Shown here in pieces: positions 1-7,544 of a stretch of DNA of 64,000 nt. The stretch covers positions 310,001 to 374,000 of the forward strand of contig NZ_CP020951.1 in the NCBI RefSeq assembly GCF_000172795.2, read 5' to 3'. Position 1 is the first letter of the stretch. Each line of letters begins with the position of its first letter. The notes beneath the pieces are model-generated. The model made no database searches. It saw nothing but the letters and a program-made list of their open reading frames with translations, and was not told the DNA's origin. The DNA is from Rhizobium sp. CIAT894 (GTDB lineage: Bacteria; Pseudomonadota; Alphaproteobacteria; Rhizobiales; Rhizobiaceae). The position numbers and the translations under genes were made by a program.

Positions 1-505
1 CGGCGGATTTGACGAAATCCTTGTGTTTGACGGAGAGCGTTTCGGCGCGGGTGACACGGGCGCCCCAGGCCCAGGAGGTGGCGCCGAGGATGAGCGCGAT
101 GACTACGGGGCTTGCCTGGCCGATGAAGGCGGCAAGCACCAAGAGCAGCGGCAGATTGGGAACGACGAGCACCATGTTGGTGAAGAAGCTGATGACCTCG
201 TCGGTCCTGCCGCCGCGATAGCCGGAGATGATGCCGAGCGCGGTGCCGGCGAGGGTAATCAGCAGGCCGGCGCCGAAACCGACGGCAAGCGAGGTGCGGG
301 CGCCGTAGATCAGCCGGGCGAAGACATCCTGGCCGATGCGGGTGGTGCCGAGAATATGGTCGAGCGACGGCGGCTGGTGCGGCCGCCCGGTGCGGGCGGC
401 GGGGTCGTATTGCGTCAGCAGTGGTGCGGCGATCGCGACGATGATGATGAAAGCGATGATGACGAGGCCGGTGAGTGCCTTGCGGTTTCGCAGCAGAGTT
501 TTCAT
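1..505 (-). CDS. Peptide-type ABC transporter permease (DppC-like), 3'-truncated by the window edge
   Basis: Reading from the ATG at 505 toward position 1 gives an open frame of 168 codons with no stop, so the gene continues outside the window. The protein starts MKTLLRNRKALTG and has a hydrophobic first segment, then a conserved region with the pattern LGTTRIGQDVFARLIYGAR, which is typical of DppC/OppC subunits (usual length about 280-300 residues). Its start lies 1 bp after the stop of the DppB-like permease gene, so the two are co-transcribed and probably translationally coupled. The inferred role is the second inner-membrane channel subunit of the importer whose binding protein is at 1594-3240. 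The ATPase is expected beyond the edge. The substrate is not determinable from this subunit. Confidence 0.88.
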   Translation of the reverse strand, partial: MKTLLRNRKALTGLVIIAFIIIVAIAAPLLTQYDPAARTGRPHQPPSLDHILGTTRIGQDVFARLIYGARTSLAVGFGAGLLITLAGTALGIISGYRGGRTDEVISFFTNMVLVVPNLPLLLVLAAFIGQASPVVIALILGATSWAWGARVTRAETLSVKHKDFVKSA

Positions 506-506
506 C

Positions 507-1484
507 TCACGCTCCCTTCAGCCGCGGGTCGAGCAGGATATAACTGACGTCGACGATGAAATTGGCGATCAGCATGGTCGCGGTCATGATCAGCAGCTGG
601 CCCTGGATGACCGGGTAATCGCGGGCGAGGATCGCCTGGTAAAGAATATTGCCGAGGCCGGGATAGTTGTAGACGACCTCCGTCACCAGCGAGCCGCCGA
701 GGATGGTGCCGATGGCGATGGCAAGGCTGGAGACTGTCGGCAGAAGGGCGTTGCGCGCCGCATACCAGAGCATCACATGTCGGTCGGACAGGCCCTTGGC
801 GCGGGCCATGACGATATAGTCCTCGCCGAGCAGGTTGATCATGTTGTTGCGCATGGTGACGGTGAAGCCGCCGATCAGCACGGTGCAGAGTGTGACCATC
901 GGCAGGATGCCGTGATAGGCGACACTGCCGAGATAGTGCAGGCTGAAGGCCGGATCGAGCGCGGGGTCGGCGGCATAGCCGTTCGGAAACCAGCCGAGCG
1001 TGAAGCCGAAGATGAAGAGCACGATCAGCGACGTGACGACTGCTGGCACCGAGGTGGCAAAGATCGCGCCGACGGAGATGATCACATCGAACCGGCTGCC
1101 GCGACGCCAGGCGGCGAGGATGCCGAGGAAGGTGCCGAGCGCGAAGCTGACGATCGTCGCCGTTCCCATCAGCGCGACGGTCCAGACGAGGGCATGGCCG
1201 AGCACCGAGGTGACCGGCAGCGGGAAATATTTGATCGAGCGGCCGAGATCGCCGGTGAAGATGCTGCCGAGATAGGTGAGATATTGCTGCCAGAGCGGGC
1301 CGTCGACGAAGCCGAAGGTCAGCTTCAGCGCCTGCAGGCTTTCCGGCGGCAATTCGGTGCCGGCGCTCGAAAACATGATCTGCACCGGATCGCCCGGCAT
1401 CAGACGCGGCAGGAAGAAATTGATCGTCGCTGCCGCGATGAAGGCTGCCATGTAGAAGACGAGGCGGCGAAGCAGGAAAGCCAT
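507..1484 (-). CDS. Peptide-type ABC transporter permease (DppB-like)
   Basis: A 325-residue integral membrane protein with the DppB/OppB layout: an N-terminal membrane segment (MAFLLRRLVFYMAAFIAAA), the family motif FFLPRLMPGDPVQ near residue 25, and a C-terminal BPD_transp_1 domain. The EAA loop is visible around EDYIVMARAKGLSDRHVM. It is the second channel gene of the minus-strand operon, 109 bp downstream of the binding-protein gene and 1 bp upstream of the DppC-like gene. The gap to the binding-protein gene contains a large inverted repeat. The family imports di- and oligopeptides but also sugars, opines and muropeptides. The neighbouring GH3 enzyme suggests a cell-wall fragment here, which is inference. 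Confidence 0.92.
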   Translation of the reverse strand: MAFLLRRLVFYMAAFIAAATINFFLPRLMPGDPVQIMFSSAGTELPPESLQALKLTFGFVDGPLWQQYLTYLGSIFTGDLGRSIKYFPLPVTSVLGHALVWTVALMGTATIVSFALGTFLGILAAWRRGSRFDVIISVGAIFATSVPAVVTSLIVLFIFGFTLGWFPNGYAADPALDPAFSLHYLGSVAYHGILPMVTLCTVLIGGFTVTMRNNMINLLGEDYIVMARAKGLSDRHVMLWYAARNALLPTVSSLAIAIGTILGGSLVTEVVYNYPGLGNILYQAILARDYPVIQGQLLIMTATMLIANFIVDVSYILLDPRLKGA

Positions 1485-1500
1485 GGGAACTCCGTCGTGA

Positions 1501-1581
1501 CGGGAGCGGCGCTTCCGGATGAGGATGATCTCATCCGAAACCGCTGACGCTTTTCGGCATCAGGCTCTGACGCCGCTCCCG
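1501..1581 (-). repeat. Intercistronic hairpin after the binding-protein gene
   Basis: An 11-bp perfect inverted repeat (CGGGAGCGGCG at 1501-1511 with its complement at 1571-1581) encloses a smaller hairpin (CGGATGA at 1516-1522 with TCATCCG at 1531-1537). It starts 12 bp after the stop of the binding-protein gene and precedes the permease gene. There is no U-tract, so a 3'-end-stabilising or partial-attenuation structure is more likely than a full terminator. Confidence 0.65.
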
Positions 1582-1593
1582 GGAAGATAACGC

Positions 1594-3240
1594 TTACTTG
1601 ACCGGCTCGAGCGCGAGCAGGTTCAAGAGGCGTGCCGGATTGGTCCGCGAGATCGACGGATTGACGAAGGGATTTTCCTTGGTCGACCAGCCGGTGAAAC
1701 GCTTGGTGTTGTACTGATACCAGTTCGGATTGTTGAACACCGGGATCATGGGCATGTTTTCGGCGACGATGCGCTGCGCCTTGTTCATCGCGTCCTTCTG
1801 CTTGGCGAGATCGGCGGTCTGGGTGAACTCGGTGACGAGCTTCTCGACATCGGGGTTGAACCAGCGCTGCGCGGTGAAGCGGGTCTTGCCTTTGTCCGAG
1901 GCGCTGAAGGCGCGCTTATAGGGATAATAGGGTGAGGCCGAGGCCGGCAGGCTGTTGATCGCCGCATCGAAGCTGCCGTTGATCAGGTTACCGGTCCAGA
2001 CCGCTTCTTCAGGCGTTTCGATCTTGGCGTCGATACCGACCGCCTGCATGCCTTCGACGGCGATGTTGACGGTGTCGACCCAGTCCGTCCAGGAGTTCGG
2101 GACGATGATCGAGAAGGCGATCTTGCTGCCGTCGGGATTGTCGCGGAAGCCGTCGCCGTCCTTGTCCTTATAGCCGGCCTCGTCGAGCAGCGCCTTCGCG
2201 GCGCCGGCGTCATAGGTCGCGAACTTGCCGAAGTCGGCTTTGATGGAAGGGTCCGCCCAGCTCTTATAGAGCTCGCCCATCAGGCCGGGGTCTTCGTTCA
2301 GCGTCGGATAGCCGTAGCCGGCGACGTCGATCATCGTCTTGCGGTCGAGCGCCATGCCGACGGCGCGGCGGAATTTCAGGTCGTTGAAGGCCTTCTTGTT
2401 GTTCTCGTTTGCTGTTTCCAGGTTGAACAGGAAGGCGACCATGCTGCTTGGCGAATACCAATAGTGGAAATGCGCCGGATCCTTGGAGACATAGACATTG
2501 TCGATATCGGGAATGAAGGAGACACCCCAGTCGAGTGTGCCGTCCGCGGTTGCCGTCAGGATCTGGTTGTTGTCGGCAAGCTGCGGAAAGCGCATGCAAT
2601 CGACCTTCAGATGCGCATTGTCCCAGTAGTTCGGGTTGCGGCACTGGTCGTAGGTCTGGCCGGTGAAACGCGGCACCTCGGTCAGCGGGCCGCTGCCGAC
2701 CGGGGTCTCGTTGGCGAAGGTGACGGGATCGGCGATGTCTTTCCAGACATGTTCGGGAACGATCGGCAGCTGCGAGATCTGCTCGGCGGCAAGCGAGCTC
2801 GGATTGGCGAGCGTGAAGCGCACGGTCTGGGCATCGACGGCCTGCACATCGGTGACGAAGGTCCAGATGCTGACGAAGTCGAGCGCCGGGAATTTCTTCA
2901 GGTAATCATAGGTGAACTTGACGTCGGTAGAGGTCAGCGGCTTGCCGTCAGACCATTTGAGGTTCGGACGCAGCTTGAATTCGATACTCTTCAGGTCGTC
3001 GGAGAGCTTGAAGCTTTCGGCCAGGCGATAGACCGGCTTGTTGCTGTCGAAACGGTTGAAAATAACAAGCGGCTCATAGATGAAATCGAGCGTCGACTGG
3101 CGCGCCGAGGTCTGGTTGAACGGGTTGAAGTTGCGTACCCAGGTGGTCGCCGGCTCGATATTCGCGGTCAGGACCGTCTGCGCCATGGCGGAGCCCGAAA
3201 GCAGTGTCAGGGCAGCGGCTGCTAGAAGATATTTTTTCAT
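1594..3240 (-). CDS. ABC transporter substrate-binding protein, family 5 (peptide type)
   Basis: A 548-residue periplasmic protein. The N-terminal signal peptide (MKKYLLAAAALTLLSGSAMAQ) has a canonical cleavage site after AMA. The mature part has the SBP_bac_5 signature: a segment on projected slots (FNPFNQTSARQSTLDFIYEPL), then LRPNLKWSDGKPLTSTDVKFTYDY near residues 90-110 and the C-terminal EAVWTGNLINGSFDAAI region. It is the extracytoplasmic receptor of the operon and delivers substrate to the permeases at 507-1484 and 1-505. It follows the GH3 gene by 43 bp. Family members bind oligopeptides, opines, oligosaccharides or muropeptides, and the fold does not say which. An AGGGGAAT-like ribosome site lies just upstream of the ATG. 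Confidence 0.92.
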   Translation of the reverse strand: MKKYLLAAAALTLLSGSAMAQTVLTANIEPATTWVRNFNPFNQTSARQSTLDFIYEPLVIFNRFDSNKPVYRLAESFKLSDDLKSIEFKLRPNLKWSDGKPLTSTDVKFTYDYLKKFPALDFVSIWTFVTDVQAVDAQTVRFTLANPSSLAAEQISQLPIVPEHVWKDIADPVTFANETPVGSGPLTEVPRFTGQTYDQCRNPNYWDNAHLKVDCMRFPQLADNNQILTATADGTLDWGVSFIPDIDNVYVSKDPAHFHYWYSPSSMVAFLFNLETANENNKKAFNDLKFRRAVGMALDRKTMIDVAGYGYPTLNEDPGLMGELYKSWADPSIKADFGKFATYDAGAAKALLDEAGYKDKDGDGFRDNPDGSKIAFSIIVPNSWTDWVDTVNIAVEGMQAVGIDAKIETPEEAVWTGNLINGSFDAAINSLPASASPYYPYKRAFSASDKGKTRFTAQRWFNPDVEKLVTEFTQTADLAKQKDAMNKAQRIVAENMPMIPVFNNPNWYQYNTKRFTGWSTKENPFVNPSISRTNPARLLNLLALEPVK

Positions 3241-3283
3241 GTTCTATTCCCCTTTTTCTTATGCGGTGAGAGATGCACGCCGG

Positions 3284-4306
3284 TCAGGAGGCCGAGGCGC
3301 TGGCAAACATGTCTTCGACTTGGCGGTGGGCGGCGCGGACGTCGACCCTGAGATTGCCGAGGCGGGCCTGGCCGGCGGCAATGCGCTTCAGCGCCGCCTC
3401 CGTCAGCGGCCGGGCGGCCCTGGCGGCGGCTTCGCTTTCCCTGACGTCGCCGTGGCTGTGGAGGACGATGTCGAAGCCGGCGTCGAGCACCTGTTCGACG
3501 CGTTCCGGCAACGTTCCGGCGAGCGATTCCATGAAGATGCAGTCGGAGATCAGCACCCCGTCATAGCCGAGATCGTTACGGATCACGTCGTGCATGACGG
3601 GAGAGACGGAGGCCGGCAGCGCCCTATCGTAGGCGGAATAGACGACGTGGGCGACCATGGCCCAGGGCGTATCCCTCAGGGCGACGAAGGGCTTTAAATC
3701 GGTGGCGGTGAGCGTTTCGCGGCTGGCATCGACCACCGGGCGCTCCTTGTGGGAATCGAGCGTGGCGCGGCCATGGCCGGGAATATGCTTCATCACGGGC
3801 ATGTTGCCGGTCTCAAGCAGGCCGTCGACCACCTCGCGGCCGAGGGCGGCGATGACATCGGGATCGGAGCCGAAGGAGCGGGCGCCGATGACCGCGCTCG
3901 TCGTCTCGAAGACGAGGTCGAGAACGGGCGAGCAGCCGCTCGAAAGGCCGAGTTCCGTCATCATCGCGCCCATGGCCTGGGAGGAAAGGCGCAATGCTCT
4001 TTTGCCGAGCTCGAAATCGCGGCGCGCCAGTTCGGCGAACTGCCCGAAGCTGCGGAAGAGCGGCCAGGGGCCGGCATCGAGGTGCTGGACGCGCCCGCCC
4101 TCCTGGTCGGTGAAGACGGGGGCGTCGTCGCGGCCGACGGCTTCGCGAAAGCGCTCGATCAGCCGTTTCGTCTGCTCCGGCTCGCGCTGATTGCGCCGGC
4201 CGACGAAGAGGCCGAGCGGATTGGTCTCACGGAAGAGGGCGAATTCATCATCCGAAATCACGGGATTGGGAAGGCCGACGAAAAGGGCGAGCGGGGTCGA
4301 GGACAA
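3284..4306 (-). CDS. Glycoside hydrolase family 3, NagZ-like beta-N-acetylhexosaminidase
   Basis: A 340-residue single-domain GH3 protein, the size of NagZ, without a signal peptide and therefore cytoplasmic. NagZ hallmarks are visible: DQEGGRVQHL at about 67-76, KHIPGHGR at 173-180 followed by the DSH motif at 184-186 that supplies the His/Asp acid-base pair, and the nucleophile region LISDCIFME with Asp255. NagZ normally reads SDD here; the second Asp is Cys in this protein, so substrate preference may differ. NagZ removes N-acetylglucosamine from cell-wall fragments. It sits between a GNAT gene and a peptide-type importer in one operon, consistent with hydrolysis of an imported aminosugar compound. 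The substrate is inferred, not shown. Confidence 0.85.
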   Translation of the reverse strand: MSSTPLALFVGLPNPVISDDEFALFRETNPLGLFVGRRNQREPEQTKRLIERFREAVGRDDAPVFTDQEGGRVQHLDAGPWPLFRSFGQFAELARRDFELGKRALRLSSQAMGAMMTELGLSSGCSPVLDLVFETTSAVIGARSFGSDPDVIAALGREVVDGLLETGNMPVMKHIPGHGRATLDSHKERPVVDASRETLTATDLKPFVALRDTPWAMVAHVVYSAYDRALPASVSPVMHDVIRNDLGYDGVLISDCIFMESLAGTLPERVEQVLDAGFDIVLHSHGDVRESEAAARAARPLTEAALKRIAAGQARLGNLRVDVRAAHRQVEDMFASASAS

Positions 4307-4330
4307 TTTTGGTGCTCCGGGATCAGATGG

Positions 4331-4810
4331 TCATGTCGGCATGCTTCTCAGCATGCCTTCGTAGATGCCCTTGTCGGGGGCGGGGATGGTGATTGCGCCT
4401 GCGGTCTTGGCGTAGAAATCGACCGGGCCGGCATCGCCGATAAAGGCATAGGCATGGCCAAGCGTCTTCATGCTCTGAAGGCAGGCGGAAAACAGCGCGA
4501 GCCCGATACCCTTGCCGCGGGCTTCAGGATCGACTCCGGTCGGGCCGAAGAAGCCGCGCGCCGTCGTGTCGTAGCAGGCAAAGCCGAGCAGCTCACGGTC
4601 TTCGATGGCGATCAGGCAGGCGACGGGCTGGCGGGAGAAGGCGACCGAGACCTCGCTTGCCCAATTCTCGCTGAACCGTTCGCGAACCCAGTTGACGACG
4701 AGATGCAGTTCCGGGGGGAGGGCCGGGCGAATGGAGGTGCCGACATGATCGGCTTTCCGTTGCAGGTCGGCGAGCTCTGTCGAGTATAGACTCACAAGCA
4801 GGTCTGGCAC
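4331..4810 (-). CDS. GNAT-family N-acetyltransferase
   Basis: A 159-residue protein with a single GNAT fold. The acetyl-CoA binding motif A is visible as GVDPEARGKGIGLALFSACLQSM at about 108-130 (pattern RGKGIG), preceded by the beta-strand LLGFACYDTTARGFFGPTG. The start is a GTG at 4810, with a strong GGAGGAGG ribosome site about 5-10 bases upstream. It is the first gene of the operon that continues with the NagZ-like hydrolase and the importer, separated by only 24 bp from the former. GNAT enzymes acetylate amines. An amino sugar or peptide amine from the imported substrate is a plausible acceptor, by context only. Confidence 0.85.
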   Translation of the reverse strand: MPDLLVSLYSTELADLQRKADHVGTSIRPALPPELHLVVNWVRERFSENWASEVSVAFSRQPVACLIAIEDRELLGFACYDTTARGFFGPTGVDPEARGKGIGLALFSACLQSMKTLGHAYAFIGDAGPVDFYAKTAGAITIPAPDKGIYEGMLRSMPT

Positions 4811-4825
4811 CCCGTCCTCCTCCCG

Positions 4826-4847
4826 ATATTCCTTTATTGCGGAATAT
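4826..4847. promoter_or_regulatory. Inverted repeat upstream of the GNAT-led operon
   Basis: ATATTCC (4826-4832) and GGAATAT (4841-4847) form a perfect 7-bp dyad with an 8-base centre, lying 16 bp upstream of the GTG start of the first gene in an AT-rich stretch. The position suits an operator or the 5' end of the leader. No regulator gene is next to it inside the window, so the binding protein is unknown. Confidence 0.45.
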
Positions 4848-4968
4848 ATCCCCTTTTAATGGCATAGATTTGGCCATGCGACCGGGCTTGTCAACAGGGA
4901 TTCTGAAATGAGCCGCAGAGCCGGCCCTCGCGACGGCCGGGTTCCAATGCGGGTGGGTCCAAAATGCA

Positions 4969-4997
4969 AAAACGGCCCGGGAAGCCCGAGCCGTTTT
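4969..4997 (-). terminator. Rho-independent terminator of the thi operon
   Basis: On the minus strand the sequence downstream of thiD forms a stem of AAAACGGC-CGGG type with a 3-base loop, one internal mismatch and a run of T at its 3' side. It lies 30 bp after the thiD stop codon and before the next operon, as expected for the end of the thiMED transcript. Confidence 0.75.
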
Positions 4998-5026
4998 GAT
5001 TGAAGGCGTGCGTCGACGCGAAGCGC

Positions 5027-5836
5027 TTATCCCGCCGCTTTCCAAAGCGCATGAAAATGCTGCACCGGGCCGTGGCCGGAGCCGACGGTGAGGCTGCCGG
5101 CAGCCGCAACCGCGCCGGCGAGATAATCCTTGGCGATGGCGACCGCCTCTTCAGCCGAGGCGCCCTTGGCAAGCTCGGCCGCCAGCGCGCTCGACAGCGT
5201 GCAGCCGGTGCCGTGGGTGTTCTTGGTCGGCACGCGTCGGGCTTCGAACCAGTGCAGGCCATCGGCCGCGGCAAGCACGTCAGGGCTTTCCTCGCTGTCG
5301 AGATGACCGCCCTTGACCAGCACGGCGGCCGGGCCGAGTGCGCGCAGCTGCTCGGCCTGCGCCGCCATCTCGGCGCGGTTTGTCGCGACCGGCTGGTGCA
5401 GCAGGGCGGCGGCCTCAGGCAGGTTCGGGGTCAGCAGCGTGGCGAGCGGCAGCAGCCGGCGGGTAAGCACATCGACGGCTTCGGGCGCCAGCAGGGCGGC
5501 ACCGCCCTTGGCGATCATCACCGGATCGATGACGATGGGGATGCTGCGCTGATCGGCGAGCGCTCCAGCAACGGCCTCGGCGATGCCCGCATTGGCGATC
5601 ATGCCGATCTTGACGGCATCGACACGCACATCGGCAAAGACGGCGTTGATCTGATCGGCAACGAATGCAGGCGGCACCAGATGCACGCCAGTGACCCCTT
5701 GCGTGTTCTGCGCCGTCAGCGCGGTCAGCACCGCCATGCCGTAGACGCCGCGGGCGGAAAAGGCCTTGAGATCGGCCTGGATGCCGGCGCCGCCTGAGGG
5801 ATCGGAGCCGGCGATGGAGAGGACGTTGCGGATCAT
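5027..5836 (-). CDS. thiD: Hydroxymethylpyrimidine/phosphomethylpyrimidine kinase ThiD
   Basis: A 269-residue ribokinase-fold kinase that phosphorylates HMP and then HMP-P to HMP-PP, the pyrimidine precursor of thiamine. The N-terminal motif IAGSDPSGGAGIQADLKAF (about residues 8-26) and the C-terminal anion-hole motif NTHGTGCTLSSALAAE (about 213-228) are the ThiD signatures. Length is normal for a single-domain ThiD with no fused ThiE or TenA part. It is the last gene of thiM-thiE-thiD; its ATG overlaps the thiE stop by 4 bp (ATGA), so translation is coupled. Control is exerted through the TPP riboswitch upstream of thiM. Confidence 0.95.
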   Translation of the reverse strand: MIRNVLSIAGSDPSGGAGIQADLKAFSARGVYGMAVLTALTAQNTQGVTGVHLVPPAFVADQINAVFADVRVDAVKIGMIANAGIAEAVAGALADQRSIPIVIDPVMIAKGGAALLAPEAVDVLTRRLLPLATLLTPNLPEAAALLHQPVATNRAEMAAQAEQLRALGPAAVLVKGGHLDSEESPDVLAAADGLHWFEARRVPTKNTHGTGCTLSSALAAELAKGASAEEAVAIAKDYLAGAVAAAGSLTVGSGHGPVQHFHALWKAAG

Positions 5837-6468
5837 GCGCGGGCCTTTCGGATTTCTGCGGCGATGCGGCGCGTCGCCGCTTCCGGGTCAGGCGTGCCGG
5901 AGATGGCGGAGACGACGGCAAGCCCGCTCGCGCCTGCGGCAAAGACGTCGGCCACATGCTCCGCCTTGAGTCCGCCGATAGCAACCGAGGGCACCGGCGA
6001 AGCCGCCACCAGAATGGCAAGACCGTCAAAGCCGATCGGCTGCTTGTGGTTGGCCTTGGTCGGGGTCGCAAACACCGGGCCGACGCCGGTATAGTCGACG
6101 ACATCGGGATCGACGGCAGCGGCAAGCGCTGCGGTTTCGACCGACAGGCCGAGGATCATCCCGGGACCGATCATCGCCCGCGCGCTCACCGCATCCATGT
6201 CCTCCTGGCCGATATGCAGACCGTCGGCGCCGATGGCGATGGCCGCCTCGACGTCGTCGTTGACGATGAGGCGGGCGCCGGTGCCAACAAGCACCTGTTT
6301 CAAGGCTCGTCCGGTCTCGATCATTCCGGCCGTGCCGGCATGTTTGTCGCGCAGTTGCACCATCGTCGCGCCGCCCGCAACGGCAAGCCGCGCCGTCTCG
6401 ACCATGCCGATCCCGGCGCAGAGATCGGGATCGAGGACGAGATAGAGCGAAAGGTCGAAACTCTTCAT
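5833..6468 (-). CDS. thiE: Thiamine-phosphate synthase ThiE
   Basis: A 211-residue TIM-barrel enzyme joining HMP-PP and thiazole phosphate into thiamine phosphate. Family motifs appear in order: MVQLRDKHAG (pyrophosphate/Lys region), RLIVNDDVEAA, GLHIGQEDMD, VGPVFATPTK and AIGGL. The frame stays open further upstream to 6807, but the start MKSFDLSLYLVLDPDLC at 6468 was chosen because it overlaps the thiM stop in an ATGA and gives the normal ThiE length; the upstream extension is low-complexity Arg-rich and lies in thiM in another frame. It is the middle gene of a salvage-type operon. Confidence 0.94.
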   Translation of the reverse strand: MKSFDLSLYLVLDPDLCAGIGMVETARLAVAGGATMVQLRDKHAGTAGMIETGRALKQVLVGTGARLIVNDDVEAAIAIGADGLHIGQEDMDAVSARAMIGPGMILGLSVETAALAAAVDPDVVDYTGVGPVFATPTKANHKQPIGFDGLAILVAASPVPSVAIGGLKAEHVADVFAAGASGLAVVSAISGTPDPEAATRRIAAEIRKARA

Positions 6469-7268
6469 GCCGCCGATATCCTTGCCCGGGCATCGAGCGT
6501 TTCGGCATCGAGCGCGTTCAACGCGTCGAGGAAGCGCCATGCGAAGGAGCCGGGACCGGCCGCACCGAGCGCTGCCTCCTCGCCGGCGATGGCGAAGGTT
6601 GCGAGGGCGGCGACCGTCGCCCCGAACAGATCCTCGGGCACCGCGGCGGCAAAGGCGCCGACGAGGCAGGTGAGCGAGCAGCCGAGGGCAGTGACCTGCG
6701 GCATCAAGGTCGATCCGCCTGTTATGCGCACTGCCCGCTCGCCGTCGGTGACGAAATCGACGGCACCGGTGACGGCGACGATCGCCTGCTGCCGCTCGGC
6801 CAGCCATCGCGCCGAACCCTCGGCCTGCTCGACCGGATCGCGGCTATCGACGCCCTGGCCGCGGCTCTCGCCGCCGGCAAGCGCGATGATCTCGGAAGCG
6901 TTGCCGCGGATGATCGTGGGCTTGAGCGCCAGCAGACCGGCGACCGCGTCGCGGCGAAAGGCCGTGGCATAATGGGCGACCGGATCGAGCACCCAGGGTT
7001 TGCCGGCCGAGGTCGCCGCCTTCGCCGCCGCCTGCATGCCGTCGATCCATTGCGTCGACAGCGTGCCGATATTGACGGTCAGCGCGCTCGCGATGCCGGC
7101 GAACTCACCGGCTTCCTCAGCCGCATGCACCATGGCCGGCGAGGCGCCCGCGGCCAAGAGAACATTGGCGGCGATGTTCATGGCGACATAATTGGTGATG
7201 CACTGAACGAGCGGCGGCTTTTCGCGCATCGCCTTCAGCATGGCTCCTGGTGTGGTCCTGGTCTGCAT
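6465..7268 (-). CDS. thiM: Hydroxyethylthiazole kinase ThiM
   Basis: A 267-residue enzyme that phosphorylates 4-methyl-5-hydroxyethylthiazole, allowing salvage of the thiazole half of thiamine. Visible family segments are VQCITNYVAMNIAANVLLAAGASPAM near the N-terminus, NIGTLS, the DPVAHYAT element and GCSLTCLVGAFAA close to the C-terminus. The start at 7268 (MQTRTTPGAM) is preceded by AAAGGGG, a good ribosome site; an upstream ATG at 7304 would add 12 Pro/Arg-rich residues and is less likely. It is the first gene of thiMED, directly downstream of a TPP aptamer, and lacks de novo thiazole genes beside it, so this locus is for salvage. Confidence 0.95.
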   Translation of the reverse strand: MQTRTTPGAMLKAMREKPPLVQCITNYVAMNIAANVLLAAGASPAMVHAAEEAGEFAGIASALTVNIGTLSTQWIDGMQAAAKAATSAGKPWVLDPVAHYATAFRRDAVAGLLALKPTIIRGNASEIIALAGGESRGQGVDSRDPVEQAEGSARWLAERQQAIVAVTGAVDFVTDGERAVRITGGSTLMPQVTALGCSLTCLVGAFAAAVPEDLFGATVAALATFAIAGEEAALGAAGPGSFAWRFLDALNALDAETLDARARISAA

Positions 7269-7329
7269 GTGGCCCCTTTCAGGCGGGGGGCGGGCACGGG
7301 GCAATTCGTGCGGGCTAAGCCGCGACCCC

Positions 7330-7413
7330 GAGCGACTCCCTCCGCCGGCATTATCCGGTTCAGGTTCGAAGGGTGCTTCTCAGCCCGTCTGTCGACGGGC
7401 GCCCCTGTCTCTC
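7330..7413 (-). ncRNA. TPP riboswitch (THI element) in the thiM leader
   Basis: Read on the minus strand, the conserved thi-box elements appear in order: AGGGGCGCC, the invariant GGCTGAGA, ACCCTTCGAACCTGA, and CCGGATAATGCCGG followed by GGAGGGAGTC. The ends GAGAGAC and GTCGCTC pair as the P1 stem with one A-G mismatch. The aptamer ends about 60 bases before the thiM ATG. The spacer contains a C-rich run (GCCCCGTGCCCGCCCC) that could pair with the GGGG ribosome site, suggesting control of translation initiation; that last step is inference. Confidence 0.95.
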
Positions 7414-7544
7414 ATCGGGCTCTTTTTCGCAGAGAACGGGGCGGATGTCATCATCGAAAATGAGGGTCCGGTACTCTCCTTGCGGCTGCGCTTTAGGCGT
7501 GAACTTGCTGCTCAGGAATGCAATCCCGATCGCATCCTATCCGG

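Noticed and set aside
4969..4997. Hairpin as a regulatory dyad for a plus-strand gene
   Set aside because: No plus-strand gene starts near it; position 30 bp after thiD and the T-rich side fit a terminator of the minus-strand operon.
5833..6807. Long version of ThiE starting at 6807
   Set aside because: The first 113 residues are Arg-rich, lie within thiM in another frame, and the ThiE family starts at the ATG that overlaps the thiM stop.
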